Below are positions 1 to 7,685 of a stretch of DNA of 41,001 nt, piece after piece. Both the position numbers and the translations under genes were made by a program. The stretch lies in assembly GCA_036841525.1 (NCBI GenBank), contig DAITVZ010000049.1:1-41001 (forward strand). Reading direction: 5' to 3'. Each line of letters starts with the position of its first letter. Position 1 is the first letter of the stretch. This DNA is from JAAYEA01 sp012689325. GTDB lineage: Bacteria > Chloroflexota > Anaerolineae > JAAYEA01. The notes under the pieces were generated by a model. It had not been told where the DNA came from. It saw nothing but the letters and a program-made list of their open reading frames with translations, and did not search any database.

Positions 1-2
1 AA

Positions 3-104
3 GCCCGATTCCATCGGGCGCGGTGGCGTAGCACGGCGTCGGCATTCCATGCCGCTGATCGCCGTGCGGGGCGGCGCGCCAAGCCAGCTACCGACTTGGC
101 ACAA
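3..104. repeat. Cluster of three stem-loops at window edge
   Basis: The 118 bases left of the first gene hold three stem-loops and no convincing gene. GCCCGAT pairs with ATCGGGC at 3-19 (loop TCC). GCACGGCG at 31-38 pairs with CGCCGTGC at 60-67 and encloses CGGCAT/ATGCCG. GCCAAG at 78-83 pairs with CTTGGC at 95-100. They follow the stop codon of the minus-strand gene at 119, so they may act as a terminator, but no T-run is visible. They could equally be REP-like repeats. Confidence 0.5.
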
Positions 105-118
105 GCCCTGGGCCGTCG

Positions 119-1552
119 CTAGCGCCCCGTATAGTCGGCGCGCAGGGGGCAGGCGGCGCGGTCCTCGGCCAGCAGCGCCAGCCGCGCCAGGCCGTGCAGC
201 ACAAAGCTGGGGCCCATCTGCCCCTCGTACCAGCCGATGCCCGCGGCGCCGCTGGGCAGGCGGCGCTGGAAATAGGCGTCGAGGATGGCGTCGGCGAGCT
301 TGGCCCCGGCGGCCAGCCAGCGGGGCTCGCCGGTGAGGTCATAGAGGTCGGCCAGGAGCCCCAGCGCCATGCCCGCATCCATGGCGGGGGCGGGCAGCCC
401 GGCGGGGAGCGGCTGCGCGGCGTATTGCTCGCCCACGGCCAGCGCCCAGCGGAGCAGGCGCTCGTCGCCGCTGTGGCGATAGGAGCAGCAGGCAAAGAGG
501 CCCATGTACGAGGCGGGCCACCCGCCATAGATGCTCCCCCAGACGTTGGAATGCATCATCCCCTGGCCGTCGTCGAGGTTATAGTGCATCACAAAGATGC
601 CCCGCGCCAGGTCGTGCGGCGCGCTGAGAAAACCGTCGGTGTAGCAGGCGGCGCGACGGCGCATCTCGGCGGCCAGCGCCGGCTGCCCGGGCTCCAGGAG
701 CGGCGCGGCCTCCCAGAGGCTGGTGGTCAGGCCCATGGTCTGCGAGGGGCTGATGGTCAGGTGATAGTCGGGGTATCTGGGGTCGCCCACGGGGCCGCGG
801 CTCTCGGTGAGCAGCAGGCCGCTCTCCAGCCGCTTGTCCCACCAGTAATCCATGATCTTGCGGATCTGCTCGGTAAAGTCGGGGCGGCCGGTCTTGAGCC
901 AGGCGCAGGTCCAGTCAAAGATATAGAAGCCGCTGTGGCGCGGAAAGTCGCAGGAGCGGTCGCCGCGGCGCACCGAGCCCACGCGGGTGATGGGGGCGTG
1001 GCGGATGTACTCTAGCGGCTCGCCGGGGATATAGTGCCCATTCAGCCCCTCGCCAAAGCGCTCCACGCAGCGAGGGTTGAACTGCCAAAGCTTTTCCCAG
1101 AGCCAGAGGGGGGCCTGGCGCAGGTGGTCGTGGATGGCGTCGCCGGCGGGGCGGCTGGGGTCGGCGACATCGATATAGCTGTTGCCGACGCGGTCCTCGG
1201 CCAGGTGCCAAAAGGCGTGCTCGCCCCAGGGAAAGAGGCCCGAGGCGGTATCGGTGCAGTGGGTGGCGAAGCGCTTCAGGTAGCGGTCGGCGGCCTGGGC
1301 ATAGTCGGGGCGGCCCAGCGCGGCGGCGAGGGCGTACATGGTCGCCAGCGTCGCCTCGTCGTGGATCAGGTTGCTGCCGGGGAAGGCGCGGTCGCCCATG
1401 CGCTGGCCGGGGATGGCGGGGGGCAACTCGGCCAGCATGGCGCCGGTGTCCGGGTCCAGCACCGAGGGGAAAAGCCCCTGATGGGGCTCGCCCGCCTCGA
1501 TGAGGAGGTCCAGGGCGCCGCAGACGCGCTTGAGGACGTCTTGGGGATTCAC
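119..1552 (-). CDS. Putative six-hairpin (alpha/alpha)6 glycosidase-like protein
   Basis: A 477-residue soluble protein without signal peptide. It contains repeated Trp/Tyr-rich helical hairpins (WLWEKLWQF, FDWTCAWLKTGRPDF, MDYWWDKRL, GSIYGGWPASYMGLFACC), the look of an (alpha/alpha)6 toroid as in many glycoside hydrolases and polysaccharide lyases. I cannot name the family, and catalytic residues are not identifiable by eye. The start is taken as GTG at 1552 because AAGGAGAT lies 5 nt upstream; the longer ATG-initiated frame to 1594 has no such site and would run into a repeat. It is the last gene behind a Dpp/Opp-type importer, so it probably trims an imported oligosaccharide in the cytoplasm (inference). 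213 nt of repeats separate it from the permease gene. Confidence 0.7.
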   Translation of the reverse strand: MNPQDVLKRVCGALDLLIEAGEPHQGLFPSVLDPDTGAMLAELPPAIPGQRMGDRAFPGSNLIHDEATLATMYALAAALGRPDYAQAADRYLKRFATHCTDTASGLFPWGEHAFWHLAEDRVGNSYIDVADPSRPAGDAIHDHLRQAPLWLWEKLWQFNPRCVERFGEGLNGHYIPGEPLEYIRHAPITRVGSVRRGDRSCDFPRHSGFYIFDWTCAWLKTGRPDFTEQIRKIMDYWWDKRLESGLLLTESRGPVGDPRYPDYHLTISPSQTMGLTTSLWEAAPLLEPGQPALAAEMRRRAACYTDGFLSAPHDLARGIFVMHYNLDDGQGMMHSNVWGSIYGGWPASYMGLFACCSYRHSGDERLLRWALAVGEQYAAQPLPAGLPAPAMDAGMALGLLADLYDLTGEPRWLAAGAKLADAILDAYFQRRLPSGAAGIGWYEGQMGPSFVLHGLARLALLAEDRAACPLRADYTGR

Positions 1553-1571
1553 GGTTATCTCCTTCGGAAAT

Positions 1572-1647
1572 GGGACACGGTTTTCACGGATCATACGGAT
1601 TAGGATATTTGGTCAGGAATCCGTGCCATCCGCTCGATCCGTGTCCC
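1572..1647. repeat. Inverted repeat of the CACGGAT type
   Basis: GGGACACGG at 1572-1580 is inverted at 1639-1647 (CCGTGTCCC). The arms extend imperfectly to about 30 nt each (1572-1601 against 1618-1647, about 22 of 30 positions matching), and ACGGAT words recur inside. It sits directly upstream of the GTG start at 1552. It is probably a dispersed repeat element, and it could also hinder or stabilise the mRNA between permease and glycosidase genes. Confidence 0.6.
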
Positions 1648-1695
1648 GGTTTCTGGCGTTTTCGGCGGTGCGTCGAATGGTAAGGTGGCCGGCCT

Positions 1696-1763
1696 GCTTC
1701 GACAGGCTCAGCATGCTACGACAGGCTCTACATGCCAGCGCAGGCGCCCTGAGCCTGCCGGCG
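1696..1763. repeat. Dispersed repeat, TTCGACAGGCTCAGCATGCT type, copy 1
   Basis: A GCTTCGACAGGCTCAGCATG word begins at 1696, followed by a second degenerate ACGACAGGCTCTACATGCC word and then CGCCCTGAGCCTGCCGGCG at 1745-1763, which is inverted relative to the first (AGGCTCAG against CTGAGCCT). The same words recur at 35970-36014. The element lies just past the stop of the permease gene at 1766. Confidence 0.55.
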
Positions 1764-1765
1764 AA

Positions 1766-2950
1766 TTACCGCCCGTAGGGGTCGGCGGCGTCGCGGAGGC
1801 CGTCGCCCATAAAGTTGAAGGCGAGCACGGTGATCACCACCGGGATGCCGGGGATGAGCAGCCAGGGGTAGAGCGCCACGATGCTGGCGTTCTGCGCCTC
1901 GGCCAGGAGGACGCCCCAACTGGTCACCGGCGCCCGCAGCCCCAGCCCCAGGAAGCTGAGGGAGGTCTCGCCCAGGATCATGCCCGGGATGGAGAGGGTC
2001 AGCGAGACGATGATGTAGCTCATGAACCCCGGCAGCAGGTGGCGGGCGATGATGTGCGTCGCCCCCGCGCCCGAGATGCGCGCGGCCATGACGTAATCCT
2101 CCTCGCGCAGGGCCAGGAGCTTGCCGCGCACGGCGCGGGCGAGGCCGGTCCAGCCGATGAGGGAGAGGACCACGGTGATGCCGAAATAGACCTGCAGCGG
2201 CGGCCAGCGCGGCGGCATGGCCGCGGCCAGGGCCATCCAGAGCGGCAGGGAGGGGAAGGAGCGCAGCACCTCGATGAGGCGCTGGATGCCCTCGTCCAGC
2301 ACGCCGCCGATATAGCCGGAGGCGCCGCCGATGGTGAGGCCCAGCACAAAGCTGATGGCCAGGCCGATGAGGCCGACGCTGAGCGAGATGCGCGAGCCGT
2401 GGATGATGCGCGAAAGGCTGTCGCGGCCCAGCCGGTCGGTGCCGAGGAGGAAGGCGGTGGCGTCCTCGCCCTCCACGCCCCAGAGGTGCCGGTCCATGGG
2501 CCAAAGGCCCCACATCTCGTAAGGGTCGCCCTTGACGAAGAGCTTGATGGGATAGACCTTGCTGGTGTCCACGGTATAGATGCGCCGGAACGTCGCGCGG
2601 TCTACCTCGGCCTTGAAGCCATAGACGAAGGGCCAGGTGATCCGCCCGTCACGAACGAAGCGAATCGTCTGGGGCTGCTGATAGATGTACTGGTTGAAGC
2701 GGCGCGATAGATCGTAAGGCGCCAGGAACTCGCAAAAGATGGCCATCAGGTAGAGGAGGACGACGACCCCCAGCGACCAGACGGCGAGCTTGTGCTTGCG
2801 AAAGCGCCGGATGATCAGGGTCCATTGGGAGGCCAGATACACGGATTTCTCCGCCTTGGTCATCCCCTCTTCCTCGCCCGCGCTGGGGAGGGGGATCATC
2901 GCCGCGTTGGGCTGGGCCGGGGAGGCGGAAACGTTGGTTTCTTCCGACAT
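1766..2950 (-). CDS. Dpp/Opp-type ABC transporter permease (second, DppC-like)
   Basis: A 394-residue inner-membrane subunit. After a ~35-residue cytoplasmic N-tail comes a first membrane segment (KLAVWSLGVVVLLYLMAIF), then a ~130-residue extracytoplasmic insert, then the typical transport core. DYVMAARISGAGATHIIARH is the coupling (EAA-type) loop that contacts the ATPase, and the C-terminus ends in GDGLRDAADPYGR, a hallmark of DppC/OppC. It starts 2 nt after the stop of the upstream permease, so the two are translationally coupled; its own ribosome site is weak. It belongs with the genes at 2953 and 4083. The substrate is probably an oligosaccharide rather than a peptide, judging from neighbouring sugar enzymes (inference). 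Confidence 0.9.
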   Translation of the reverse strand: MSEETNVSASPAQPNAAMIPLPSAGEEEGMTKAEKSVYLASQWTLIIRRFRKHKLAVWSLGVVVLLYLMAIFCEFLAPYDLSRRFNQYIYQQPQTIRFVRDGRITWPFVYGFKAEVDRATFRRIYTVDTSKVYPIKLFVKGDPYEMWGLWPMDRHLWGVEGEDATAFLLGTDRLGRDSLSRIIHGSRISLSVGLIGLAISFVLGLTIGGASGYIGGVLDEGIQRLIEVLRSFPSLPLWMALAAAMPPRWPPLQVYFGITVVLSLIGWTGLARAVRGKLLALREEDYVMAARISGAGATHIIARHLLPGFMSYIIVSLTLSIPGMILGETSLSFLGLGLRAPVTSWGVLLAEAQNASIVALYPWLLIPGIPVVITVLAFNFMGDGLRDAADPYGR

Positions 2951-2952
2951 GG

Positions 2953-3948
2953 TCAGGACCCTGCCTTTCCGTAGCGTACCCTGGGATCGGACCAGGCCAG
3001 CGCGAGGTCGGAGAGCAGGGTGCCGATGACCGTGAGGATGGTCTGCAAAAAGATGAAACTGCCGGCCAGGTACATGTCTTGCGTCTGCAAGGCGCGCAAC
3101 AGGAGCGGGCCCGCGGTGGGCAGCGAGAGCACGGTGGAGAGGATGGTGGAGCCCGAGATGATGCCGGGGAGCATCCAGCCGACCGAGCTAAAGAACGGGT
3201 TCAGCGCCACGCGGAAGGGGTACTTGAGGATCACCTTGAGCTCGGTGAGGCCCTTGGCGCGGGCGGTGATGACGTAGGGCTTGCCCAGCTCGTCCAGCAT
3301 GTTGGCGCGGATGGTGCGGATGGAGCCCGCGGTGCTTCCGGTGGCCAGGATGAAAAGGGGCACCCACAGGTGGGCCAAGAGGTCCTTGACCCGAGCCCAG
3401 CTCCAGGCGGCGTCCATGTACTGCGGCGAAAAGAGGCCGCCGGCGCTGACGCCAAAGTATCGCCCCATTAAGAACATGAACACCAGGGCGATGAGAAAGC
3501 TGGGCGTGGATACCCCGATAAAGCCAAAGAAAGTGGCGACATAGTCAAAGAACGAGTATTTGTGCGTCGCCGAAAAGAGGGCGATGGGCCAGGCGATGGC
3601 GGTGGTGAGCAAGATGGTGGTAATCGAGATGACGACGGTGAGCAGCATGCGCTCGCCGATCAGGTCGCTCACCTCGCGACGGAACTCGAAGGAGTAGCCA
3701 AAGTCGCCGCGGAACATGTTGGAGAACCAGCGCCAGTACTGCACGATGAAGGGCTGGTCCAGCCCATAGCTGCGGCGCAGAAACGCGATATAGTCCTGAT
3801 CGGCCCGCTCACCCTGGGCCTCGAGGGAGGCGACGAGAGATTCCAGATAGTCGCCGGGGGGCAGCACAATGATCCCGAACGAGATGAACGAGATGATCAG
3901 CACCGTGGGGATCATGATGATCAGACGGCGAGCGATATACGATGCCAT
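2953..3948 (-). CDS. Dpp/Opp-type ABC transporter permease (first, DppB-like)
   Basis: A 331-residue permease with an N-terminal membrane helix (RRLIIMIPTVLIISFISFGIIV), a ~90-residue outer segment containing YGLDQPFIVQYWRWF and GDFGYSF (typical of DppB/OppB), and about five further helices. The coupling loop reads YVITARAKGLTELKVILKYP, and the C-terminus DLALAWSDPRVRYGK is family-typical. A clear ribosome site (AGAGGAG) precedes ATG at 3948. It is separated from the binding-protein gene by 134 nt that include a strong stem-loop, an arrangement that usually lets the binding protein be made in excess. It pairs with the gene at 1766. Confidence 0.92.
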   Translation of the reverse strand: MASYIARRLIIMIPTVLIISFISFGIIVLPPGDYLESLVASLEAQGERADQDYIAFLRRSYGLDQPFIVQYWRWFSNMFRGDFGYSFEFRREVSDLIGERMLLTVVISITTILLTTAIAWPIALFSATHKYSFFDYVATFFGFIGVSTPSFLIALVFMFLMGRYFGVSAGGLFSPQYMDAAWSWARVKDLLAHLWVPLFILATGSTAGSIRTIRANMLDELGKPYVITARAKGLTELKVILKYPFRVALNPFFSSVGWMLPGIISGSTILSTVLSLPTAGPLLLRALQTQDMYLAGSFIFLQTILTVIGTLLSDLALAWSDPRVRYGKAGS

Positions 3949-4035
3949 TGCGACTCCTCTGCCAACGTGTGATCCGACCCTCTGGCAGGCGGCGGGTGGA
4001 GACCGTGATCTTCACCCGCCGCGCCGCCAGTTCGG

Positions 4036-4066
4036 GTGCAAGGCGCCCACGAGGGGCGCCTTGCAC
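4036..4066 (-). terminator. Intercistronic stem-loop behind binding-protein gene
   Basis: GTGCAAGGCGCCC (4036-4048) pairs perfectly with GGGCGCCTTGCAC (4054-4066) across a 5-nt loop. It lies 17 nt past the stop of the binding-protein gene and has no T-run. It is best read as an mRNA-stabilising or partial-termination element that makes the binding protein more abundant than the permeases. Confidence 0.75.
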
Positions 4067-4082
4067 GGGCAATGCAGGTGAC

Positions 4083-6095
4083 CTATTCCTTCCACCACTG
4101 GCAAGGCATGGTCCAGTAGACGTAACCGCCCCGGGACCAGAGCGCGAAGCCTTCCTTGGGGATGTTGCGCATGGTGTTCTTGACGACGATGGGCGACGGC
4201 GCGCCGCCGACGGTGCCGATCTGGTAGACTTCCTCGGCGTTGATCGCGCGGATCTCGTCGCGAATCTTGTCGGATTCGGGGCCCTCGGGGGTCAGCTTCC
4301 ACTGCTCGACCAGCTCCTGGGCTTTCTTGAAGGACGCGGGCGGCTCGACGCCGTCGGTGCCCTTGGTGGCGTGCCAGATGCCCCAGCAGTTGTTGCCATC
4401 GTTGTTGCCCTCGGTCCAGAAGAGGCCCGAGGCGATCACGCCGCCGGTGGCATAGGTCAAGCCGAGCTCGCTGCCCCAGAGGCCCATGGTCGCCTCGCCG
4501 GAGGACATGCGCGCCCGGTAGGTCGTGCGGTCGCTGAACTTGTAGAGCACCTTGATGCCGATCCCCTTATAGGTGGAGGTCAGCAGTTCGATGAGGTCCA
4601 CATAGACGGGGTTCTCGCCGGCATCGTCGATGAGCAGGTCCAGGGTCTTGCCATCGGGCCGCAGGCGATAGCCCTCGGCGTCGCGCTGGGTCAGTCCCAT
4701 CTCGTCCAGCAGGCGGTTCGCCTCGGTGGGATCGTACTTGGCGTAGGCCTGCGCCCAGGCCTCGTTATAGCCGGGCACGCCGGGGAGCAGCTCGATCTGC
4801 TGCGGGACGCCATAGCCCAGATAGGCCACGTCGTTCATCTCGGCGCGGTCGATGCCCAAGGACAGGGCGATGCGGAAGCGCTTATCCAGGAACAAGTCGG
4901 CCATGACCTTATCCTGCGCGCAATAGTTGGGCAGGATGCGCATGGCCGTGGCCCAGTCGCTGCTCCACAGGCGGGTCTCATAGTTGCCCTGCTTCTCGTT
5001 GTCCTTGAGCAGGGTGATGTCGGAAAAGCTCAGGCTGCGCTGCTGCACGTCGGCATCGCCGGTGGTGCACTTGAGCGGGATGAGCTTGACATCGGTGGTG
5101 ATGAAGACCAGGTTGTCCAGGTAAGGCAACTGGTTGCCCTCGGTATCCACCTTGTAAAAGTAGGGGTTGCGGACAAAGGTGTACTTTTCCTGCGGCGGCT
5201 TGAACGTGGGCACCCAGGGCATGAAGGTGGGATAGTCAGGGATGTCCTGGTTATAGTAGCGGTCGTTGGCGCCATGCAGGGCCATCCAGTCCTGGTGGCC
5301 GCCGTCCTTCACCGCCTTGTCCAGCGCGGCCTTGTCGGCGTACTTGACATGGAACTGCTTCATGTAGTGGGCGGGCTTCCAAAAGTCGTAGCCCATGGAC
5401 CCCGAGAGGTTGTCCATGAAGACCTTGTTCACCTTGGGCCAGGTGAAGCGAATGGTGTAGGCGTCGCTGATCTCGACCGTCGGGGCCTCGCCGCCGGACA
5501 TGAGCCAGGACGGCACGCCGTTGGGCGAGATCTCGACGTTGTTGGCCATGTCCTCCCAGTAGTATCGGCAGTCCTCGGTGGTGAAGGGCGTGCCATCCGA
5601 CCACTTGAGCCCCTTGCGGAAGTAAAAGACGAAATCGCGGCCCTCGTTGATCTCGAACTTTTCGCACATGTCGGGGAGGAGCTGAGTCAGGGTGATATCC
5701 CAGCTCACCATGCGCGACCCGCCGTAGACGCGGGACAGCTTGGTGTCCGACGCCGGGGCGATGAGCATGGTCAGCTCGCCGCCGTACTTGCCGATCCCGT
5801 CCACTGGCGTGACCACGAACGGGTTCTCCGGCAGGCGCTCGTCAACGGGGGGCAGCTTGCCGGCCTTGACCAGTTCGGCCAACGCGGGAGCTTCCTTGAA
5901 TGTGGCCTGGGGAGCCGCGGTGGGCTGCGCGGGGGCCGCGGTAGGCTGCGCCGGGGCCGTGGTGGGCTGCGCTGCAGCCGTCGTAGGCTCCGCTGCGGGC
6001 TCGGCCGCGGGCTGGGCGCAAGAGGCCGCCGCCACGCTCAGGGCCGCCATGGCAGTGGCCCTCAGGAAATCACGACGATTCAGATTGACCTTCAT
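4083..6095 (-). CDS. Solute-binding lipoprotein of a Dpp/Opp-type ABC importer (SBP_bac_5)
   Basis: A 670-residue extracytoplasmic binding protein. ATG at 6095 is chosen because AGAAGGAGAG lies just upstream and it places a Tat signal at the N-terminus: twin Arg at 7-8 (RRDFLRA), a hydrophobic stretch, and lipobox AASC with Cys26. An Ala/Pro/Thr linker (about 27-65) tethers the folded part. Family marks include FYFRKGLKWSDGTPFT, RFRIALSLGIDRAEMNDVAY and YDPTEANRLLDEMG. At 670 residues it is longer than usual peptide-binding DppA, as in the Thermotoga and Chloroflexota members that bind oligosaccharides (family knowledge). Adjacent Gfo/Idh/MocA and glycosidase genes favour a sugar ligand (inference). 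It is driven by the promoter at 6453-6481 through a long leader. Confidence 0.92.
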   Translation of the reverse strand: MKVNLNRRDFLRATAMAALSVAAASCAQPAAEPAAEPTTAAAQPTTAPAQPTAAPAQPTAAPQATFKEAPALAELVKAGKLPPVDERLPENPFVVTPVDGIGKYGGELTMLIAPASDTKLSRVYGGSRMVSWDITLTQLLPDMCEKFEINEGRDFVFYFRKGLKWSDGTPFTTEDCRYYWEDMANNVEISPNGVPSWLMSGGEAPTVEISDAYTIRFTWPKVNKVFMDNLSGSMGYDFWKPAHYMKQFHVKYADKAALDKAVKDGGHQDWMALHGANDRYYNQDIPDYPTFMPWVPTFKPPQEKYTFVRNPYFYKVDTEGNQLPYLDNLVFITTDVKLIPLKCTTGDADVQQRSLSFSDITLLKDNEKQGNYETRLWSSDWATAMRILPNYCAQDKVMADLFLDKRFRIALSLGIDRAEMNDVAYLGYGVPQQIELLPGVPGYNEAWAQAYAKYDPTEANRLLDEMGLTQRDAEGYRLRPDGKTLDLLIDDAGENPVYVDLIELLTSTYKGIGIKVLYKFSDRTTYRARMSSGEATMGLWGSELGLTYATGGVIASGLFWTEGNNDGNNCWGIWHATKGTDGVEPPASFKKAQELVEQWKLTPEGPESDKIRDEIRAINAEEVYQIGTVGGAPSPIVVKNTMRNIPKEGFALWSRGGYVYWTMPCQWWKE

Positions 6096-6404
6096 TTCTC
6101 TCCTTCTGTATCTGGTGATGCTATGGAACTCGGGATGACGGATCATCCATTCCTACACGGCGCTGCGGGCGATGTGGACGGTTCGCAGCCTCCTTTCCCG
6201 CCGGGCGCAGCGTAATACGCCCAAGGATGGGTGATGCGCTGGCGGAGAAATGGTACCTCGACAGATAAGGAACGCCGGGGCAGCCCTACGGGTGTAACCC
6301 TCGGGTCTTGAGAGGAACAGCCGACGCAGGACAACGGATCGATAGGCAATTTCCACCCGTCTGTGGGCCAGTTGCCGAAGGCGGCGCACGACGACGCGCC
6401 GGAT

Positions 6405-6452
6405 GCGCCTCGCCGTTACGTTGGCGGCGAGGCGCCATCGATCGATGGGCGC
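6405..6452 (-). promoter_or_regulatory. Structured 5' leader of the importer operon with overlapping hairpins
   Basis: The 411 bases between the genes at 4083 and 6507 hold no convincing gene. Just after the predicted start of transcription two alternatives overlap. One is a palindrome centred on CCATCGATCGATGG (6435-6448) with GCGC extensions (6432-6452). The other is an 11-bp hairpin, GCGCCTCGCCG (6405-6415) with CGGCGAGGCGC (6425-6435), loop 9 nt. They share the GGCGC at 6432-6436, so they cannot both form fully. The palindrome could instead be a repressor operator at the transcription start. The remaining ~250 nt of leader has weaker inverted repeats. It matches no riboswitch class I recognise. 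Confidence 0.55.
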
Positions 6453-6481
6453 ATTATAGCCCCGCGATGGACAAGTGTCAA
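6453..6481 (-). promoter_or_regulatory. Perfect sigma70-type promoter of the importer operon
   Basis: On the minus strand TTGACA (6476-6481) is followed after exactly 17 bp by TATAAT (6453-6458). Predicted transcription start is near 6446, giving a leader of about 350 nt before the ATG at 6095. It lies just beyond the stop of the Gfo/Idh/MocA gene at 6507. Confidence 0.88.
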
Positions 6482-6506
6482 ATCGCGCCGGCCAGGGCCG
6501 AGATCG

Positions 6507-7622
6507 TCAGGCCCCGCGGGCCGGCTTGCCTTGGGAGGCCGCCTGCTTTTCGGCGAGGAACGCGTCAAAGGCCTGGCGGTCCACCGGGATGTCCACCGGC
6601 TTGCCGGTAAAGCCGGACATTAGCATCGCGTCGGCCAGCTCCAGCCCGCCCAGCGCCTCCTCCGGCGGGCAGAGCAGCGGCTCGCCGTGGATGATGGCCC
6701 GCGCCAGGTTCGCCAGCATATCGGCGTGGCTCTCGCCCTCGTAAGCGGGGACCTCCACCGGGACCTCGACACCCTTCAGGGCGTTGCCGCGCTGGGTGGT
6801 CGAATCGACCCACTCTTGCACCGCCTGCGGCAGCTCCCAGAGCTGGAGCGCCCGCTCGGCCATCACCAGCTTGCCCTTTTCGCCCAGGATCTCCAGGCGG
6901 TTGCCCACCGGCGCCTCGTTCACGCTGACAAAGACATAGCCCGTGGCGCCGTTGGGGTACTCGATGATGGCCGAGGCCTCGTCCTCCACCTCGATGCGGT
7001 GGCGGCGGGTTTTGACCTGGCCATAGACGCGAGAGGGCCGGCCGGTCAGCATCACCAGGCGATCCAACTCGTGCGGCGCCTGGTTCATCAGCACGCCGCC
7101 GCCCTCGCCGGCCCAGGTGGCGCGCCAGGTGGCCGAGTCGTAATAGGCCTGGTTGCGGATGCGGCTGTCGATGAGCAGCGTGCGATAGATCTCGCCCAGC
7201 CGCCCTTCCTCGACGATGCGCTTGGCCGCCTGCACGGCGGGGGTGGCCCGGCTGTTGAAGCCGATCTGCAAGAGCTGGCCCGTCTCGCGGGCCACGCGGA
7301 TCATCTCGTCGGCGGCGGAGAGGTTCACAGCCAGCGGCTTTTCCGCATAGACGTGCAGGCCCGCGCGCATGGCCTCGATGGCGATGGTCGGGTGGAAAAA
7401 GTGCGGCGTGGCGATGAGCACCGCATCGCACAGCCCGCTGGCGATCAGCTCGGTGCTGCTGGCAAAGCCCTCCACGTCGTATTGGTCCATGGCCGCTTTG
7501 ACCTTGGCCGGGTCCACGTCCGCCACGGCGGTGAACTTGACCTCTTTGACCTCGGCCATGTGCCGGGCGTGGCCGGAACCCATGACGCCGATCCCGATAA
7601 CTCCAACGCGAACGATGTCCAT
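6507..7622 (-). CDS. Gfo/Idh/MocA family NAD(P)-dependent oxidoreductase
   Basis: A 371-residue cytoplasmic dehydrogenase. The N-terminal Rossmann domain has the nucleotide loop GVIGIGVMGSGHA (7-19) and the family signature EKPLAVN (Glu94-Lys95-Pro96, Lys taken as catalytic in the family). The C-terminal alpha/beta domain carries the substrate site (GGGVLMNQAPHELDRLVMLTG). The start at ATG 7622 is preceded by GAAAGGGGC; two upstream ATGs lack ribosome sites. Members oxidise or epimerise sugars, inositols or their derivatives; the substrate here is unknown. It stands between an aminotransferase gene and a sugar-type importer, consistent with a carbohydrate pathway. A hairpin at 7647-7669 separates it from the aminotransferase gene. 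Confidence 0.9.
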   Translation of the reverse strand: MDIVRVGVIGIGVMGSGHARHMAEVKEVKFTAVADVDPAKVKAAMDQYDVEGFASSTELIASGLCDAVLIATPHFFHPTIAIEAMRAGLHVYAEKPLAVNLSAADEMIRVARETGQLLQIGFNSRATPAVQAAKRIVEEGRLGEIYRTLLIDSRIRNQAYYDSATWRATWAGEGGGVLMNQAPHELDRLVMLTGRPSRVYGQVKTRRHRIEVEDEASAIIEYPNGATGYVFVSVNEAPVGNRLEILGEKGKLVMAERALQLWELPQAVQEWVDSTTQRGNALKGVEVPVEVPAYEGESHADMLANLARAIIHGEPLLCPPEEALGGLELADAMLMSGFTGKPVDIPVDRQAFDAFLAEKQAASQGKPARGA

Positions 7623-7646
7623 AAAGCCCCTTTCCATGATGTGATC

Positions 7647-7669
7647 GCGTCGCCGCAAGGCGGCGACGC
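7647..7669. terminator. Stem-loop between aminotransferase and oxidoreductase genes
   Basis: GCGTCGCCGC (7647-7656) pairs perfectly with GCGGCGACGC (7660-7669), loop AAG. A second palindrome GGCGGCGCCGCC (7676-7687) runs into the stop codon at 7686. No T-run follows, so this is a pause or processing structure, or a repeat, rather than a classical intrinsic terminator. Confidence 0.55.
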
Positions 7670-7685
7670 CGTCTGGCGGCGCCGC

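Noticed and set aside
3942..6215. Plus-strand open frame of about 757 codons over the binding-protein gene
   Set aside because: It is the shadow of a clear Tat lipoprotein gene on the other strand; the composition is typical of reverse-complement GC-rich coding DNA.
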